A stretch of DNA of 64,000 nucleotides from Leifsonia shinshuensis (GTDB lineage: Bacteria > Actinomycetota > Actinomycetes > Actinomycetales > Microbacteriaceae): NCBI RefSeq assembly GCF_014217625.1, contig NZ_CP043641.1, positions 496,001 through 560,000 of the forward strand. Direction: 5' to 3'. Both the position numbers and the translations under genes were made by a program. Below the pieces are notes generated by a model. It saw nothing but the letters and a program-made list of their open reading frames with translations, did no database searches and was not told the origin of the DNA. Below are positions 32,432 through 45,043 of this stretch, piece after piece (positions within the stretch are counted from its first letter, which is position 1; each line of letters begins with the position of its first letter).

Positions 32432-34498
32432 ATGCAAGCCACGCGACTCGTCCGCCCGTTCGAGGTCGTCAGCGAATACGCGCCCAGCGGCGACCAGCCC
32501 AAGGCCATCGCCGAACTCGCAGGCCGCATCAACGCTGGTGAGACGGATGTTGTCCTCCTCGGCGCGACCGGCACGGGCAAGTCCGCGACCACGGCCTGGC
32601 TGGTCGAGCAGGTGCAGCGCCCGACGCTCGTCCTCGCCCACAACAAGACCCTCGCCGCCCAGCTGGCCAACGAGTTCCGCGAGCTGCTGCCCAACAACGC
32701 CGTCGAGTACTTCGTCTCGTACTACGACTACTACCAGCCCGAGGCCTACGTCCCGCAGACGGACACCTTCATCGAGAAGGACTCCTCGGTCAACGCCGAG
32801 GTCGAGCGGCTGCGGCACTCCACCACCAACTCGCTGCTGAGCCGGCGCGACGTGGTCGTGGTCTCCACCGTCTCCTGCATCTACGGCCTCGGCGCTGCGG
32901 AGGAGTACCTGGAGGCGATGGTCGCGCTCCAGGTCGGCCAGAACGTCGGCCGCGACGCCCTCATCCGCCGATTCGTCGCCATGCAGTACGAGCGCAACGA
33001 CGTCGACTTCTCCCGTGGCAAGTTCCGGGTCCGCGGCGACACGATCGAGATCATCCCCATGTACGAGGAGCACGCGGTCCGCGTCGAGCTGTTCGGCGAC
33101 GAGATCGAGGCGCTGTACTCGCTGCACCCGCTCACCGGCGAGGTGCTGCAGAAGATGGACGCAGTGTCCGTCTTCCCGGCGACGCACTACGCCGCGAGCC
33201 CGGCGACCATGCAGCGCGCGATCGGCACCATCCAGGAGGAGCTGCGCGAGCGGCTGCAGGAGCTGGAACGCGAGGGCAAGCTGCTGGAGGCGCAGCGGCT
33301 GCGGATGCGCACCCAGTTCGACCTGGAGATGATGGAGCAGATCGGCTTCTGCTCCGGCATCGAGAACTACTCGCGGCACATCGACGGCCGTCTGCCGGGT
33401 GAGGCGCCGAACTGCCTGCTCGACTACTTCCCGGACGACTTCCTCGTGGTCATCGACGAGTCGCACGTGACCGTGCCGCAGATCGGCGCCATGTACGAGG
33501 GCGACGCGTCCCGCAAGCGCACGCTGGTGGAGCACGGCTTCCGCCTGCCCAGCGCGCTCGACAACCGGCCGCTGCGCTGGAACGAGTTCAAGGACCGCGT
33601 CGGCCAGACGGTGTACCTGTCAGCGACGCCCGGCCAGTACGAGATGGGCGTCGCGGACGGCGTGGTCGAGCAGATCATCCGCCCGACCGGCCTGGTCGAC
33701 CCGCAGATCGTGGTCAAGCCGACCAAGGGCCAGATCGACGACCTGCTCGAGGAGATCCGCGTCCGCGTCGAGCGCGATGAGCGCATCCTCGTCACCACGC
33801 TGACCAAGAAGATGGCGGAGGAGCTGACAGACTTCCTCGCGGAGGCGGGCGTGAAGGTCCGCTACCTGCACTCGGACGTCGACACCCTGCGCCGCGTGGA
33901 GCTGCTGACCGAGCTGCGCGCCGGTGTGTACGACGTGCTCGTCGGCATCAATCTGCTCCGCGAGGGCCTGGACCTGCCGGAGGTGTCGCTGGTCGCGATC
34001 CTCGACGCCGACAAGGAGGGCTTCCTCCGCTCGTCGACATCCCTCATCCAGACCATCGGCCGCGCCGCCCGCAACGTCTCCGGCGAGGTGCACATGTACG
34101 CGGACGTGCTGACGGACTCGATGAAGAACGCCATCGAGGAGACCGACCGCCGCCGCGAGCTGCAGATCGAGTACAACCGTGCCAACGGCATCGACCCCCA
34201 GCCGCTCCGCAAGCGCATCGCCGACATCACGGACGTGCTCGCCCGCGAGGAGGCCGACACGGCCCGCATGCTCGCCGGCCGCGAGCAGCGCCGCAAGAGC
34301 CCGACGCCGAACCTCCGCAACGGCGGCATCGCCGCCCAGGGCGCGGCCGAGCTGGAGTCGCTGATCGCCGATCTCAACGAGCAGATGCTCGCGGCGGCCG
34401 GCGAGCTGAAGTTCGAACTGGCGGCCCGGCTGCGCGACGAGCTGTCCGATCTGAAGCGGGACCTGCGGCAGATGGAGAAGGCGGGGCATCTGGGCTGA
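32432..34498 (+). CDS. uvrB: Excinuclease ABC subunit B
   Basis: 688 residues. Helicase-like damage verification subunit of nucleotide excision repair. Walker A GATGTGKS (residues 47-54), the beta-hairpin [12 protein letters not shown], Walker B-like VVIDESHVT, motif [12 protein letters not shown] and a C-terminal UVR domain (about 645-685; [28 protein letters not shown]) that binds UvrC are all present. It is a single-gene unit with its own leaderless promoter and lies 4.5 kb before uvrA. Confidence 0.97.
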   Translation: MQATRLVRPFEVVSEYAPSGDQPKAIAELAGRINAGETDVVLLGATGTGKSATTAWLVEQVQRPTLVLAHNKTLAAQLANEFRELLPNNAVEYFVSYYDYYQPEAYVPQTDTFIEKDSSVNAEVERLRHSTTNSLLSRRDVVVVSTVSCIYGLGAAEEYLEAMVALQVGQNVGRDALIRRFVAMQYERNDVDFSRGKFRVRGDTIEIIPMYEEHAVRVELFGDEIEALYSLHPLTGEVLQKMDAVSVFPATHYAASPATMQRAIGTIQEELRERLQELEREGKLLEAQRLRMRTQFDLEMMEQIGFCSGIENYSRHIDGRLPGEAPNCLLDYFPDDFLVVIDESHVTVPQIGAMYEGDASRKRTLVEHGFRLPSALDNRPLRWNEFKDRVGQTVYLSATPGQYEMGVADGVVEQIIRPTGLVDPQIVVKPTKGQIDDLLEEIRVRVERDERILVTTLTKKMAEELTDFLAEAGVKVRYLHSDVDTLRRVELLTELRAGVYDVLVGINLLREGLDLPEVSLVAILDADKEGFLRSSTSLIQTIGRAARNVSGEVHMYADVLTDSMKNAIEETDRRRELQIEYNRANGIDPQPLRKRIADITDVLAREEADTARMLAGREQRRKSPTPNLRNGGIAAQGAAELESLIADLNEQMLAAAGELKFELAARLRDELSDLKRDLRQMEKAGHLG

Positions 34499-34580
34499 GT
34501 CGCGCGGCTGCGAGAGCCGACAGTCGCGCGCACAGCACCTCATCACCACGCACTTCCACGCACTTCCCCCAGCACAGCGC

Positions 34581-34586
34581 TACGGT
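34581..34586 (+). promoter_or_regulatory. -10 element TACGGT for the DUF4129-MoxR operon
   Basis: TACGGT ends 6 bases before the GTG at 34593. It is the only likely promoter for the five-gene operon to 38859. Confidence 0.45.
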
Positions 34587-34592
34587 GGCAGA

Positions 34593-35324
34593 GTGGGCTC
34601 GAAGGCGGCGCGTACGCGGCAGCGGTGGGGGATGGTCGCCGCCGCCGGGGCCTTACTCGCGCTCTCGGCCGCGGCGCTCGCCTTCCAGGGCGCTCCCGTC
34701 TTCACCGGAGTCCGGTTCTCTCTGCCGTCCGCCGACCTCCAGCCGCATCCGGGCGAGCAGCAGGTCACCGGCACGCCCGCCCCGCAGGACATCGCCCACG
34801 AGACCCGCATCGACCTGACCTGGGTGACGTACGCCGTCGTGATCCTGGTGATCGTGCTGCTGCTCGCCCTCCTGTGGCGCTATCTGCGGCGGAGGCTGCG
34901 CCCCGAGTTCCCCGGCGTCCGCGGCGACGTCGCGGGCTCGACCGAGGGCGCCGTCGCGCCCGACCCTCCCGAGCAGCCGCGGCCCGAGCGGGTCCGTCGG
35001 GGCCTCGACCGGGCCCTCGACCTGCTCGGCGAGGATCGCGAACCCCGCGACGCGATCGAGCGCGCCTGGCTCGGGCTGGAGGAGGGCGCGGCCGACAGCG
35101 GCGTCCACCGGCTGCCCGCCGAGACGCCGGGGGAGTTCGTGCGGCGCGTGCTCGCCCGGGTGGCGTCCGACCGGGCCGCCGCGCAGGGCCTGCTCGAGCT
35201 GTACCTGCGCGCACGCTTCAGTGAGGCGCCGGTGACGGCCGCGGACGTGGCCGAGGCGCGCACCGCGATCGAAGCGCTCCGTGCGTCGTGGGGCACAGCG
35301 GCGGCGGAAAGCATGCCCCGATGA
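34593..35324 (+). CDS. DUF4129 domain membrane protein
   Basis: 243 residues. One hydrophobic segment at about 12-30 and a second at 76-96 give an N-out/C-in type arrangement, followed by a basic stop-transfer stretch. The C-terminal part (DREPRDAIERAWLGLEEGAADSGVHRLPAETPGEFVRRVL) is the DUF4129 signature, normally found in transglutaminase-like proteins of MoxR-DUF58 operons. Here it stands alone. It starts the operon and overlaps the next gene by 4 bases (ATGA). Confidence 0.82.
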   Translation: MGSKAARTRQRWGMVAAAGALLALSAAALAFQGAPVFTGVRFSLPSADLQPHPGEQQVTGTPAPQDIAHETRIDLTWVTYAVVILVIVLLLALLWRYLRRRLRPEFPGVRGDVAGSTEGAVAPDPPEQPRPERVRRGLDRALDLLGEDREPRDAIERAWLGLEEGAADSGVHRLPAETPGEFVRRVLARVASDRAAAQGLLELYLRARFSEAPVTAADVAEARTAIEALRASWGTAAAESMPR

Positions 35325-35863
35325 CCCGCGCCCGGATGATCCGCCGCGCCGTCGGCTGCGTGCTCGCCGCCGCCGTGATCGGCGTCGCGGCCTGGTTCTT
35401 CGGCATGGACGCGCCGCACGCCGTTGGGCTCGGGTTCGTCGTGTTCGCCCTCGGCGCCGTGCTGTCACTGCTGGGCGATCAGGCCGAGGTCGCCTGGCCG
35501 GTCCCGTCACCGCAGCCGCGGCCCGGCGCGCGCCGGGACGTCGTGCAACTCGGCTGGTCGCTCGGCGCCCGCGGTGGACGGGTGTCGCCGGAGGCCGTCC
35601 GCCGGCTGCGCCGCCTCGCCGCCGACGTGCTCGACCGGCACGGTGTGACGCTCGACGACCCGGCCGCCGCTCCGGTGGTCGCCGGGCTGCTGGGGGAGGA
35701 GACCGCGGCGATGCTCCGCAAGGGCAGCGCTGCGGCCCCGCGCCCGAAGGAGTTCGCGGCCTCGCTCGCCCGGCTGGAGGCGCTGGCGGCGCCCGACGCG
35801 CCTGACCGCCCCCACCCCGACCACGCCGACACCGCCATCGCAACCACGACAGGACCCGCATGA
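35321..35863 (+). CDS. Small membrane protein of the MoxR operon
   Basis: 180 residues, family not recognised. Two adjacent hydrophobic segments (about residues 9-27 and 32-52) are followed by a soluble part with an Arg-rich amphipathic stretch and a short acidic/His tail. The ATG at 35321 overlaps the upstream stop; the frame is open further up, to 35288, but starting there would break the coupling seen at the other junctions. The ATGA overlap with moxR downstream confirms it as part of the operon. Confidence 0.75.
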   Translation: MTRARMIRRAVGCVLAAAVIGVAAWFFGMDAPHAVGLGFVVFALGAVLSLLGDQAEVAWPVPSPQPRPGARRDVVQLGWSLGARGGRVSPEAVRRLRRLAADVLDRHGVTLDDPAAAPVVAGLLGEETAAMLRKGSAAAPRPKEFAASLARLEALAAPDAPDRPHPDHADTAIATTTGPA

Positions 35864-36912
35864 CCCCGGACACCTCCACCTCAGCAGTCACCCCCGCGAA
35901 CCTCCCCGCCACGGTCGGCGCCGACCCCGAGCCGCTCGCGGTCGCCGAGGTCGCGCGTCTCGGCGCCGAGGTGCTGAACCGGGTCGGGTCCGTCGTCGTC
36001 GGGATGCGCGAGCCCCTGCACATCGCGCTCGCCACCGTGCTCGCCGGCGGGCACGTGCTGTTCGAGGACGTCCCGGGGCTCGGCAAGACTCTCGCCGCCC
36101 GCAGCATCGCCAGCGCCGTCGGCCTCGACTTCCGGCGGCTGCAGTGCACGCCCGACCTGCTGCCCTCCGACATCACCGGCTCGTTCGTCTACGTTCCGTC
36201 GACGGCCGAGTTCGAGTTCCGTCCCGGGCCGGTGTTCACCGGGCTGTTCCTCGCCGACGAGATCAACCGGACCTCGCCGAAGACCCAGTCCGCGCTCCTG
36301 GAGGCCATGGCGGAGGGGCAGGTGTCCGTCGAGGGACGCAGTTTCGCGCTGCCGCGGCCCTTCCACGTGGTCGCGACGGCGAACCCCATCGAGTCGGAGG
36401 GCACGTACGCCCTCCCGGAGGCGCAGCTCGACCGGTTCATGGTGCGGCTCGGCGTCGGCTACCCGGACGCGGACGGCGAGACGGAGGTCCTGCTCGCCCG
36501 CGTCGCGCGCCGGCACGAGGTCGCGACGGTCGACCCGGTCATCGACGCCCGCACGCTGCTGGCGATGCAGGCGGGGGTCGAGCGGGTGGACGTCGACCCC
36601 GACATCGCCGCTTACTGCGTCCGCCTCGCCGCCGCCACCCGACGCCACCGCTCCGTGGAGGTCGGCGCCTCGCCGCGCGGGTCGCAGGGCCTCCTGCTGG
36701 TGGCCCGTGCGCTGGCGGTGCTCGCGGGCCGCGACTACGTCATCCCCGACGACGTCAAGCGCGTCGCCGTCCCGGTCCTCGCGCACCGGCTGACGCTCAC
36801 CGTGCAGGCGTGGACCAGCGGCGTGAGCGCGTCGCAGGTGGTTCTGGAGGTCGTGTCCTCGGTCGCGGGACCGCCGGCGGTGGGGACGCGCGAGCGGGAG
36901 ACGGCCGGCTGA
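35860..36912 (+). CDS. MoxR-family AAA+ ATPase
   Basis: 350 residues. Walker A FEDVPGLGKT (about residues 68-77), Walker B LFLADEINRTSPKTQSALLEAM, sensor 1 VVATANPIESEGTYALPEAQLDRF and sensor 2 in ASPRGSQ are present. MoxR ATPases act as chaperones, often with VWA-domain or DUF58 partners, to mature enzyme complexes or respond to envelope stress. The next gene is a DUF58 protein. The TGA stop overlaps an ATG that opens a 12-codon frame, described separately. Confidence 0.92.
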   Translation: MTPDTSTSAVTPANLPATVGADPEPLAVAEVARLGAEVLNRVGSVVVGMREPLHIALATVLAGGHVLFEDVPGLGKTLAARSIASAVGLDFRRLQCTPDLLPSDITGSFVYVPSTAEFEFRPGPVFTGLFLADEINRTSPKTQSALLEAMAEGQVSVEGRSFALPRPFHVVATANPIESEGTYALPEAQLDRFMVRLGVGYPDADGETEVLLARVARRHEVATVDPVIDARTLLAMQAGVERVDVDPDIAAYCVRLAAATRRHRSVEVGASPRGSQGLLLVARALAVLAGRDYVIPDDVKRVAVPVLAHRLTLTVQAWTSGVSASQVVLEVVSSVAGPPAVGTRERETAG

Positions 36913-36952
36913 TGCGGTCGTGGTCGCGGGAGCGGACGGTGGCCGGCTGATG
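36892..36952 (+). repeat. Short tandem duplication at the moxR-DUF58 junction
   Basis: The segment 36892-36914 recurs at 36930-36952 with 19 of 23 bases matching and an offset of 38 bases; the last 12 bases (ggccggctgatg) are identical. Both copies end in TGATG, a stop-start overlap. Confidence 0.7.
36912..36950 (+). other. 12-codon frame between moxR and the DUF58 gene
   Basis: ATG at 36912 overlaps the moxR stop; the frame encodes MRSWSRERTVAG and stops at 36948-36950, overlapping the ATG of the DUF58 gene. Its first residues (MRSWSR) resemble the DUF58 start (MSLWSR) and its end resembles the MoxR C-terminus, as expected for a duplicated junction. It may keep ribosomes coupled or simply be a scar; coding function is not claimed. 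Confidence 0.4.
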
Positions 36953-38278
36953 TCGCTCTGGTCCCGCGCGCGCATGCCCGGCCCGCGCGAGCGGACGGAG
37001 GCGCCGGCGGGTGGTTCGGGGTGGGCGCTGAGCCCGGGGGTGACCGCGGCCGCGATCGTCGCGGTCGTGTGCCTGGTCGCCGCGTTCGTGCTGTCCCGGG
37101 TGGAGCTCGTCCTCGTCGCGGCGCCGCTCCTGCTGGCGGCGGTGCTCGGCTGGTCGTCGCGGCCGGAGTCCGCGGCCTCCCGCACCCGCGCGACCATCGG
37201 CGGCGACGACCCGGACGGCCGCGTGCGCGTCGACGCCGTGGCCGAGGCGGAGGGGCGGGTGGACGGTGTGCACCTGCGGATCCACCGCGCCGACCGGGAG
37301 CCCGAGGACGCCGTGGTGACGCCCCGGGAGGCCGGCCGGCTGCGCTTCCACGTCGCGGTCTCGCACTCCGGCCCGCAGCGCATCCTGGCGCTCGCGGCGC
37401 GGGGGATCGGGCCCGACGCCGCGTGGACCGGCGACCCCGGCCTCCCCGCCGTCGCGGAGCGCGTGGTGCGGCCGGCGTCGCAGCGGCTCCGCAGCCTCCC
37501 GCTGCCCGCGCGGCTGCTCGGCCTGACCGGCGGCCACGTGTCCGCCCGGCCGGGCGACGGCGGCGAGTTCCGCGACATCGACCGCTTCCGTCCCGGCGAC
37601 CGGCTCCGCCGCATCGACTGGAAGGCGACCGCCCGCCTCGCCCAGCGCCCCGGCGAGCTCTACGTGCGCCGGACCACCGCGACCTCCGACGCCGCGGTGC
37701 AGCTCGTCGTCGACGCGCGCGACGACGTGCCAGGGGCCGTCGCTGGCTGGGCGGCGCCGTACCCGCGGCCGGGGGCGACGTCGCTCGACCTGGCGCGGGA
37801 GGCCGCGGTCTCGCTGGCCGGCGCGTACGCCGCCGCGTCCGACCGGGTCGGTTTCGACGACCTGTCCGACGCCCGCCGCGCCCTGCCGCCGCGCGCCGGG
37901 TCGCGGCACCTGCACCGCGTCCTGCGGGCCGTCGAGCTGACGACCGCGCACGGCTCGGCGACCGAGCGTGCCCGGGCGCCGCGGCTGGCGCAGGGCGCTG
38001 TCGTCTTCGTGATGTCGACGTTCCTGGACGACCAGGCCATGCGCCTCGCGCTCACCTGGCGGGCGGCCGGGCACCGGGTGATCGTGGTGGATGTCCTGCC
38101 CCCGCGCAGCGTGGACGAGCTGCCTGCCCGCGAGCGCCTCGCCCTGCGCGTGGTGGACCTGGAGCGCGGGCTGCGGCTCGATCGGCTGCGGGCGGCCGGC
38201 GCGGAGCTGCTGGTATGGGCGTCGCCGGAGCGGGACGCGGTGCTGCGGCGGCTGGCGACGCCGGGGAGGCGGCCATGA
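36950..38278 (+). CDS. DUF58 domain protein
   Basis: 442 residues. Two N-terminal hydrophobic segments (about residues 25-65) are followed by an Ig-like region and the DUF58 hallmark FRDIDRFRPGDRLRRIDWKATAR near residue 210, leading into a VWA-like fold (VQLVVDARDD). DUF58 proteins pair with MoxR ATPases. Start chosen at the ATG 36950, which overlaps the preceding stop; a GTG at 36920 in frame lies inside the duplicated junction and is less likely. Confidence 0.9.
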   Translation: MSLWSRARMPGPRERTEAPAGGSGWALSPGVTAAAIVAVVCLVAAFVLSRVELVLVAAPLLLAAVLGWSSRPESAASRTRATIGGDDPDGRVRVDAVAEAEGRVDGVHLRIHRADREPEDAVVTPREAGRLRFHVAVSHSGPQRILALAARGIGPDAAWTGDPGLPAVAERVVRPASQRLRSLPLPARLLGLTGGHVSARPGDGGEFRDIDRFRPGDRLRRIDWKATARLAQRPGELYVRRTTATSDAAVQLVVDARDDVPGAVAGWAAPYPRPGATSLDLAREAAVSLAGAYAAASDRVGFDDLSDARRALPPRAGSRHLHRVLRAVELTTAHGSATERARAPRLAQGAVVFVMSTFLDDQAMRLALTWRAAGHRVIVVDVLPPRSVDELPARERLALRVVDLERGLRLDRLRAAGAELLVWASPERDAVLRRLATPGRRP

Positions 38279-38859
38279 GCGCTCCGGCAGACCGCGACGC
38301 CGCCGCGGGCACCGACCGCGCACGCCGTGTGGCATCCACGCCTGAACACCCCGCCCCACCCGCCCCCGACCTCGGCCGCACCGTCCCCGCCTGGTCGCTC
38401 CGCGTCGCCTTCGCCGTCGTGGCCGTCCCGCTCGCCGTCACCACCGCCCCCAGCGGCCCGTGGCCCGCCCTGGCCGTCCTCCTCACCGCGGTCGCCGTGG
38501 CCGTCCCGCGCTGGCGGGTCGCGTGGGTGCTGATCGGCGTGCTCGCGTTCTCCACCCTTCTCGAGCCGGGGACGCTGACCCTGCGCGTGCTCGCCGTGAT
38601 CGCCGCGGTGCACGTGCTGCACGTGCTCGCGGCGTGGACGCTCGTCCTCCCCGCGGGCGCGCGGCTGCAGCCCGCGGTGCTGCTGCCGTCGCTGCGGCGG
38701 GTGGTCGTGATCCAGGTGCCGGTCCAGGCGGTCGCGATCGTCCTGCTGCTGGTCGCGCGGCCGTCCGCGGCGCCGTGGCTCGCGATGCTGTCGGGCGCCG
38801 CGATCGTGGGGCTCGTGGTCCTGCTGGCGGCGCTGCTGCTCGCCCGCCCGCGCGCGTGA
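38275..38859 (+). CDS. Integral membrane protein closing the MoxR operon
   Basis: 194 residues, not recognised. A polar N-terminal 40 residues is followed by about five or six hydrophobic segments covering the rest. It starts with ATGA overlapping the DUF58 stop. In related operons this position is often held by a DUF3488/transglutaminase membrane protein; only a short, core-less membrane protein is present here, so the transglutaminase part is absent from this locus. Confidence 0.75.
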   Translation: MSAPADRDAAAGTDRARRVASTPEHPAPPAPDLGRTVPAWSLRVAFAVVAVPLAVTTAPSGPWPALAVLLTAVAVAVPRWRVAWVLIGVLAFSTLLEPGTLTLRVLAVIAAVHVLHVLAAWTLVLPAGARLQPAVLLPSLRRVVVIQVPVQAVAIVLLLVARPSAAPWLAMLSGAAIVGLVVLLAALLLARPRA

Positions 38860-38933
38860 GGACAGCGCCGGTCACGAATGTCGGTGGTCGGGCGTACGCT
38901 CGCGCGTGGTCGCACATCCCCTGTCCGGGTTGC

Positions 38934-38954
38934 TAGAATCGAACAAAGCTTCGA
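38934..38954 (+). promoter_or_regulatory. uvrA promoter with LexA-box-like palindrome
   Basis: TAGAAT (38934-38939) is preceded by TTGC, giving an extended -10 (TGnTAnnnT form). Overlapping its last base, TCGAAC-AAAG-CTTCGA (38939-38954) differs from the actinobacterial SOS box TCGAACN4GTTCGA at one position per half-site. A repressor here would cover the transcription start. The leader to the start codon is about 100 bases. Confidence 0.5.
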
Positions 38955-39047
38955 ACTCGCCGACGGGGGTCTCCGACGGGCGCCGTGCCGGTGCGCGGAG
39001 GGCGAACACACGGGTGGGGCGACGGCGAATAGCGGAGAATGGAACGA

Positions 39048-41978
<2,931 letters not shown>

Positions 41979-41987
41979 GATCACGCT

Positions 41988-43985
41988 GTGCAGAGTACGG
42001 ACACGGTCGGCTACCGCCCCAAGGCCGGCGAGATCCCGACGCAGCCCGGCGTCTACCGGTTCCGCGACAAGAACCGGCGGGTGCTGTACGTCGGCAAGGC
42101 GAAGAACCTCCGCGCGCGGCTGAGCAACTACTTCCAGCCGCTGCGGAGCCTCCACGAGCGCACCCGCCGCATGGTGACCACGGCGGCGAGCGTCGAGTGG
42201 ACGGTCGTCGCCAGCGAGTTCGAGGCGCTGCAGCTCGAGTACACCTGGATCAAGGAGTTCAACCCGCCGTTCAACGTGCAGTTCCGGGACGACAAGTCGT
42301 ACCCGTACCTCGCGGTGACGCTGGGGGAGCGCATCCCGCGCGTCATGGTCACCCGCAACCGCAACCTCAAGGACGCGCGCTACTTCGGCCCGTACACGAA
42401 GGTCTGGGCGATCCGCGACACGGTCGACCTCATGCTCAAGGCCTTCCCGGTGCGCAGCTGCTCGGACGGCGTGTACCGCCGCGCCGAGCTCACCGGACGG
42501 CCGTGCCTGCTCGGCGACATCGGCAAGTGCGCGGCGCCCTGCGTCGGCCGGATCAGCCCCGAGGACCACCGGGAGCTCGCCGAGGACTTCGTCTCCTTCA
42601 TGGCCGGCAACGACACGAAGTACATCCGCGACCTCACCGAGAAGATGAAGCAGGCGGCGAGCACCCTCGACTACGAGGCGGCCGCGCGGCACCGCGACGC
42701 CATCGGCGCGCTCGAGGCGGCGATGGGCAAGAGCGCCGTGGTCCTGCAGGACAACGTGGACCTCGACGCCTTCGGCATCGCCCAGGACGAGCTCGCGGCC
42801 GCGGTGCAGCAGTTCATCGTCCGCGGCGGCCGCATCCGCGGTGTGCGCTCCTGGGTGGTCGACAAGGAGCTCGACATCTCGCTCGGCGAGCTGGTCGAGA
42901 CGGTGCTGCAGAACGCCTACGAGGGCGCGGACGCGCCGCCGCGCGAGATCATCGTGCCCGAGCTGCCGGAGGACGCCACCGAGCTGGAGCAGTGGCTGAT
43001 GGCACGGCGGGTGGAGGCCGACGAGGCCGGACCCGTCCGCCGCGGCCCGAAGTCCACCGGCCGGGTCGAGCTGCGCGTCGCCCAGCGCGGCGACAAGGCC
43101 GCACTCGCCCAGACCGCGGAGATGAACGCGAAGAACGCGCTCATCCTCTACAAGACCAGGCGCAGCTCCGACTTCGTCGCGCGCTCGAAGGCCCTGAACG
43201 ACATCCAGGACGCCCTCGGCATGGCCGACGCGCCGCTCCGGATGGAGTGCTTCGACGTCTCGCACCTCAGCGGCACCAACATCGTCGCCTCGATGGTCGT
43301 GTTCGAGGACGGCTTGCCCCGCAAGGACCAGTACCGCCGCTTCAGCATCCCGGAGTCCACCGACGACACCGAGTCGATCTACCAGGTCATCTCGCGCCGC
43401 CTGGCGTACCTGAAGGACGACGGGGCCGGCGAGCAGGACGAGGCGGTGGAGGCGCCGGACCCCGACGACCAGGGCCGGGACGGCGACGACCCCGAGATCG
43501 ACGTCGACGCCGAGATCGCGGAGGCCGCGGAGCGCCGCCGCCGCAAGTTCTCGTACCCGCCGAACCTGCTCATCGTCGACGGCGGCCAGCCGCAGGTCGC
43601 CGCCGCGCAGAGGGCGCTGGACGAGTCCGGCGTCACCGGCATCCAGCTCGCGGGCATCGCCAAGCGCCTCGAGGAGCTCTGGCTGCCCGACTCCGACTTC
43701 CCGGTCATCCTGCCGCGCAACAGCGACGCGCTGTTCCTGGTGCAGCGCATCCGCGACGAAGCGCACCGCTTCGCGATCACCTACCAGCGGGCGCGGCGCA
43801 AGCGGGACATCTCGAGCGTGCTCGGGGAGATCCCCGGCCTCGGGCCGGCGCGCGTGAAGGAGCTGCTGAAGCACTTCGGCTCTGTCGCGCAGCTGCGCCA
43901 GGCGACGCCGGAGCAGATCGCCGAAGTGCGCGGGGTCGGGCCGGCGATCGCGGCCGCCGTCCACGAGCGCCTCGCCGCCGGCTGA
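41988..43985 (+). CDS. uvrC: Excinuclease ABC subunit C
   Basis: 665 residues. Makes both incisions in nucleotide excision repair. The N-terminal GIY-YIG nuclease domain shows [21 protein letters not shown]; a Cys-rich hinge ([13 protein letters not shown]) follows; the UVR domain lies near residues 205-240; the C-terminal RNase-H-like nuclease contains the [11 protein letters not shown]sp and IVDGGQPQ; two helix-hairpin-helix motifs end the protein ([13 protein letters not shown] and [16 protein letters not shown]). An acidic insertion of about 40 residues precedes the [10 protein letters not shown] segment. It begins 9 bases after uvrA. Confidence 0.96.
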   Translation: MQSTDTVGYRPKAGEIPTQPGVYRFRDKNRRVLYVGKAKNLRARLSNYFQPLRSLHERTRRMVTTAASVEWTVVASEFEALQLEYTWIKEFNPPFNVQFRDDKSYPYLAVTLGERIPRVMVTRNRNLKDARYFGPYTKVWAIRDTVDLMLKAFPVRSCSDGVYRRAELTGRPCLLGDIGKCAAPCVGRISPEDHRELAEDFVSFMAGNDTKYIRDLTEKMKQAASTLDYEAAARHRDAIGALEAAMGKSAVVLQDNVDLDAFGIAQDELAAAVQQFIVRGGRIRGVRSWVVDKELDISLGELVETVLQNAYEGADAPPREIIVPELPEDATELEQWLMARRVEADEAGPVRRGPKSTGRVELRVAQRGDKAALAQTAEMNAKNALILYKTRRSSDFVARSKALNDIQDALGMADAPLRMECFDVSHLSGTNIVASMVVFEDGLPRKDQYRRFSIPESTDDTESIYQVISRRLAYLKDDGAGEQDEAVEAPDPDDQGRDGDDPEIDVDAEIAEAAERRRRKFSYPPNLLIVDGGQPQVAAAQRALDESGVTGIQLAGIAKRLEELWLPDSDFPVILPRNSDALFLVQRIRDEAHRFAITYQRARRKRDISSVLGEIPGLGPARVKELLKHFGSVAQLRQATPEQIAEVRGVGPAIAAAVHERLAAG

Positions 43986-44063
43986 GCGAACGCAACCCCT
44001 GAAGAGGGGTCCGCGCAGACGCGCACCGGACCGGAAACCGTCTCGCCCCGGCGGGTCAGTCGG

Positions 44064-44069
44064 TAGGCT
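44064..44069 (+). promoter_or_regulatory. -10 element TAGGCT upstream of rapZ
   Basis: TAGGCT lies 29 bases before the GTG at 44099, so this transcript would carry a short leader with AAGGAGA (44088-44094). A weak 6-bp hairpin (ACCCCT-GAAG-AGGGGT, 43995-44010) separates it from uvrC. Confidence 0.4.
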
Positions 44070-44098
44070 GGTCGCACGCGGCCAGAGAAGGAGAGCAC

Positions 44099-44986
44099 GT
44101 GGCGACCGACATCGACACGAACGGCGAGCAGCAGGAGGTGCTGATCGTCACCGGGATGTCGGGGGCGGGCCGGTCCACCGTCGCCAACGCCCTCGAAGAC
44201 CTCGACTGGTACGTGGTCGACAACCTGCCGCCGCAGATGCTCCGGCCGCTGATCGAGCTGGCCAACAGGGCCGAGTCCGGGCTGCCGCGCATCGCCGCCG
44301 TGGTGGACGTGCGCGGCCGCAACTTCTTCGAAGACCTGCAGACGATGATCCAGAGCCTGCGCGAGGGCACGAAGGTGCGCGTGCTGTTCCTGGAGGCCTC
44401 CGACGCCGTGCTCGTCCGCCGCTTCGAGCAGGTGCGCCGGCCGCACCCGCTGCAGGGCAACGGCACCATCCTCGACGGCATCGACGCGGAGCGCGCGCGG
44501 CTGCGCGAGATCCGCGAGGCGAGCGACATCATCGTCGACACCACGGACCTGAACATCCACCAGCTCGCCACCAACATCACCGAGACCTTCGCAGCGGAGG
44601 ACACCGCCGGCGTGCAGGTGACCGTCATGAGCTTCGGGTTCAAGTACGGCCTCCCGCCGGACGCCGACCTCGTCGCCGACGCGCGGTTCCTGCCCAACCC
44701 GTTCTGGAACCCCGAGCTGCGCCCGCACACCGGGCTCGACGAGATCGTCCGCGAGTACGTGCTCCAGCAGGACGGCGCCGAGGAGTTCATCGCCGGCTAC
44801 GTCGCCGCGATGCGCCCGATCTTCGCCGGCTACCAGCGGGAGAACAAGCGGCACGCGATGATCGCGATAGGCTGCACGGGAGGGAAGCACCGGTCCGTCG
44901 CGATAGCCGAAGAGCTCGCGGCCCGGTTGAGGGGCTTCCCCGGCGTCGCGGTCAACACCAAGCACCGCGACCTGGGCCGTGAATGA
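44099..44986 (+). CDS. rapZ: RNase adapter / nucleotide-binding protein RapZ
   Basis: 295 residues. P-loop GMSGAGRSTVANALED at residues 19-34, a DTTDLNIHQL segment, the SFGFKYGLPPDADLV block and the C-terminal GCTGGKHRSVAIAEELA are all typical of RapZ/YvcJ proteins. In E. coli it binds a small RNA and glucosamine 6-phosphate; in actinobacteria its role is less clear, but its place next to whiA is highly conserved. The GTG start has AAGGAGA just upstream. Confidence 0.95.
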   Translation: MATDIDTNGEQQEVLIVTGMSGAGRSTVANALEDLDWYVVDNLPPQMLRPLIELANRAESGLPRIAAVVDVRGRNFFEDLQTMIQSLREGTKVRVLFLEASDAVLVRRFEQVRRPHPLQGNGTILDGIDAERARLREIREASDIIVDTTDLNIHQLATNITETFAAEDTAGVQVTVMSFGFKYGLPPDADLVADARFLPNPFWNPELRPHTGLDEIVREYVLQQDGAEEFIAGYVAAMRPIFAGYQRENKRHAMIAIGCTGGKHRSVAIAEELAARLRGFPGVAVNTKHRDLGRE

Positions 44987-45043
44987 TGCCGGCCGCCCAC
45001 TTCACGGCGTGACCCGCGCCGTCTTTCACAGTTAGGAATCCGA

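Noticed and set aside
39039-39047. ATG start for uvrA
   Set aside because: The only ribosome binding site (GGAG 39034-39037) is one base away, too close; the GTG at 39048 fits better, though the ATG cannot be excluded.
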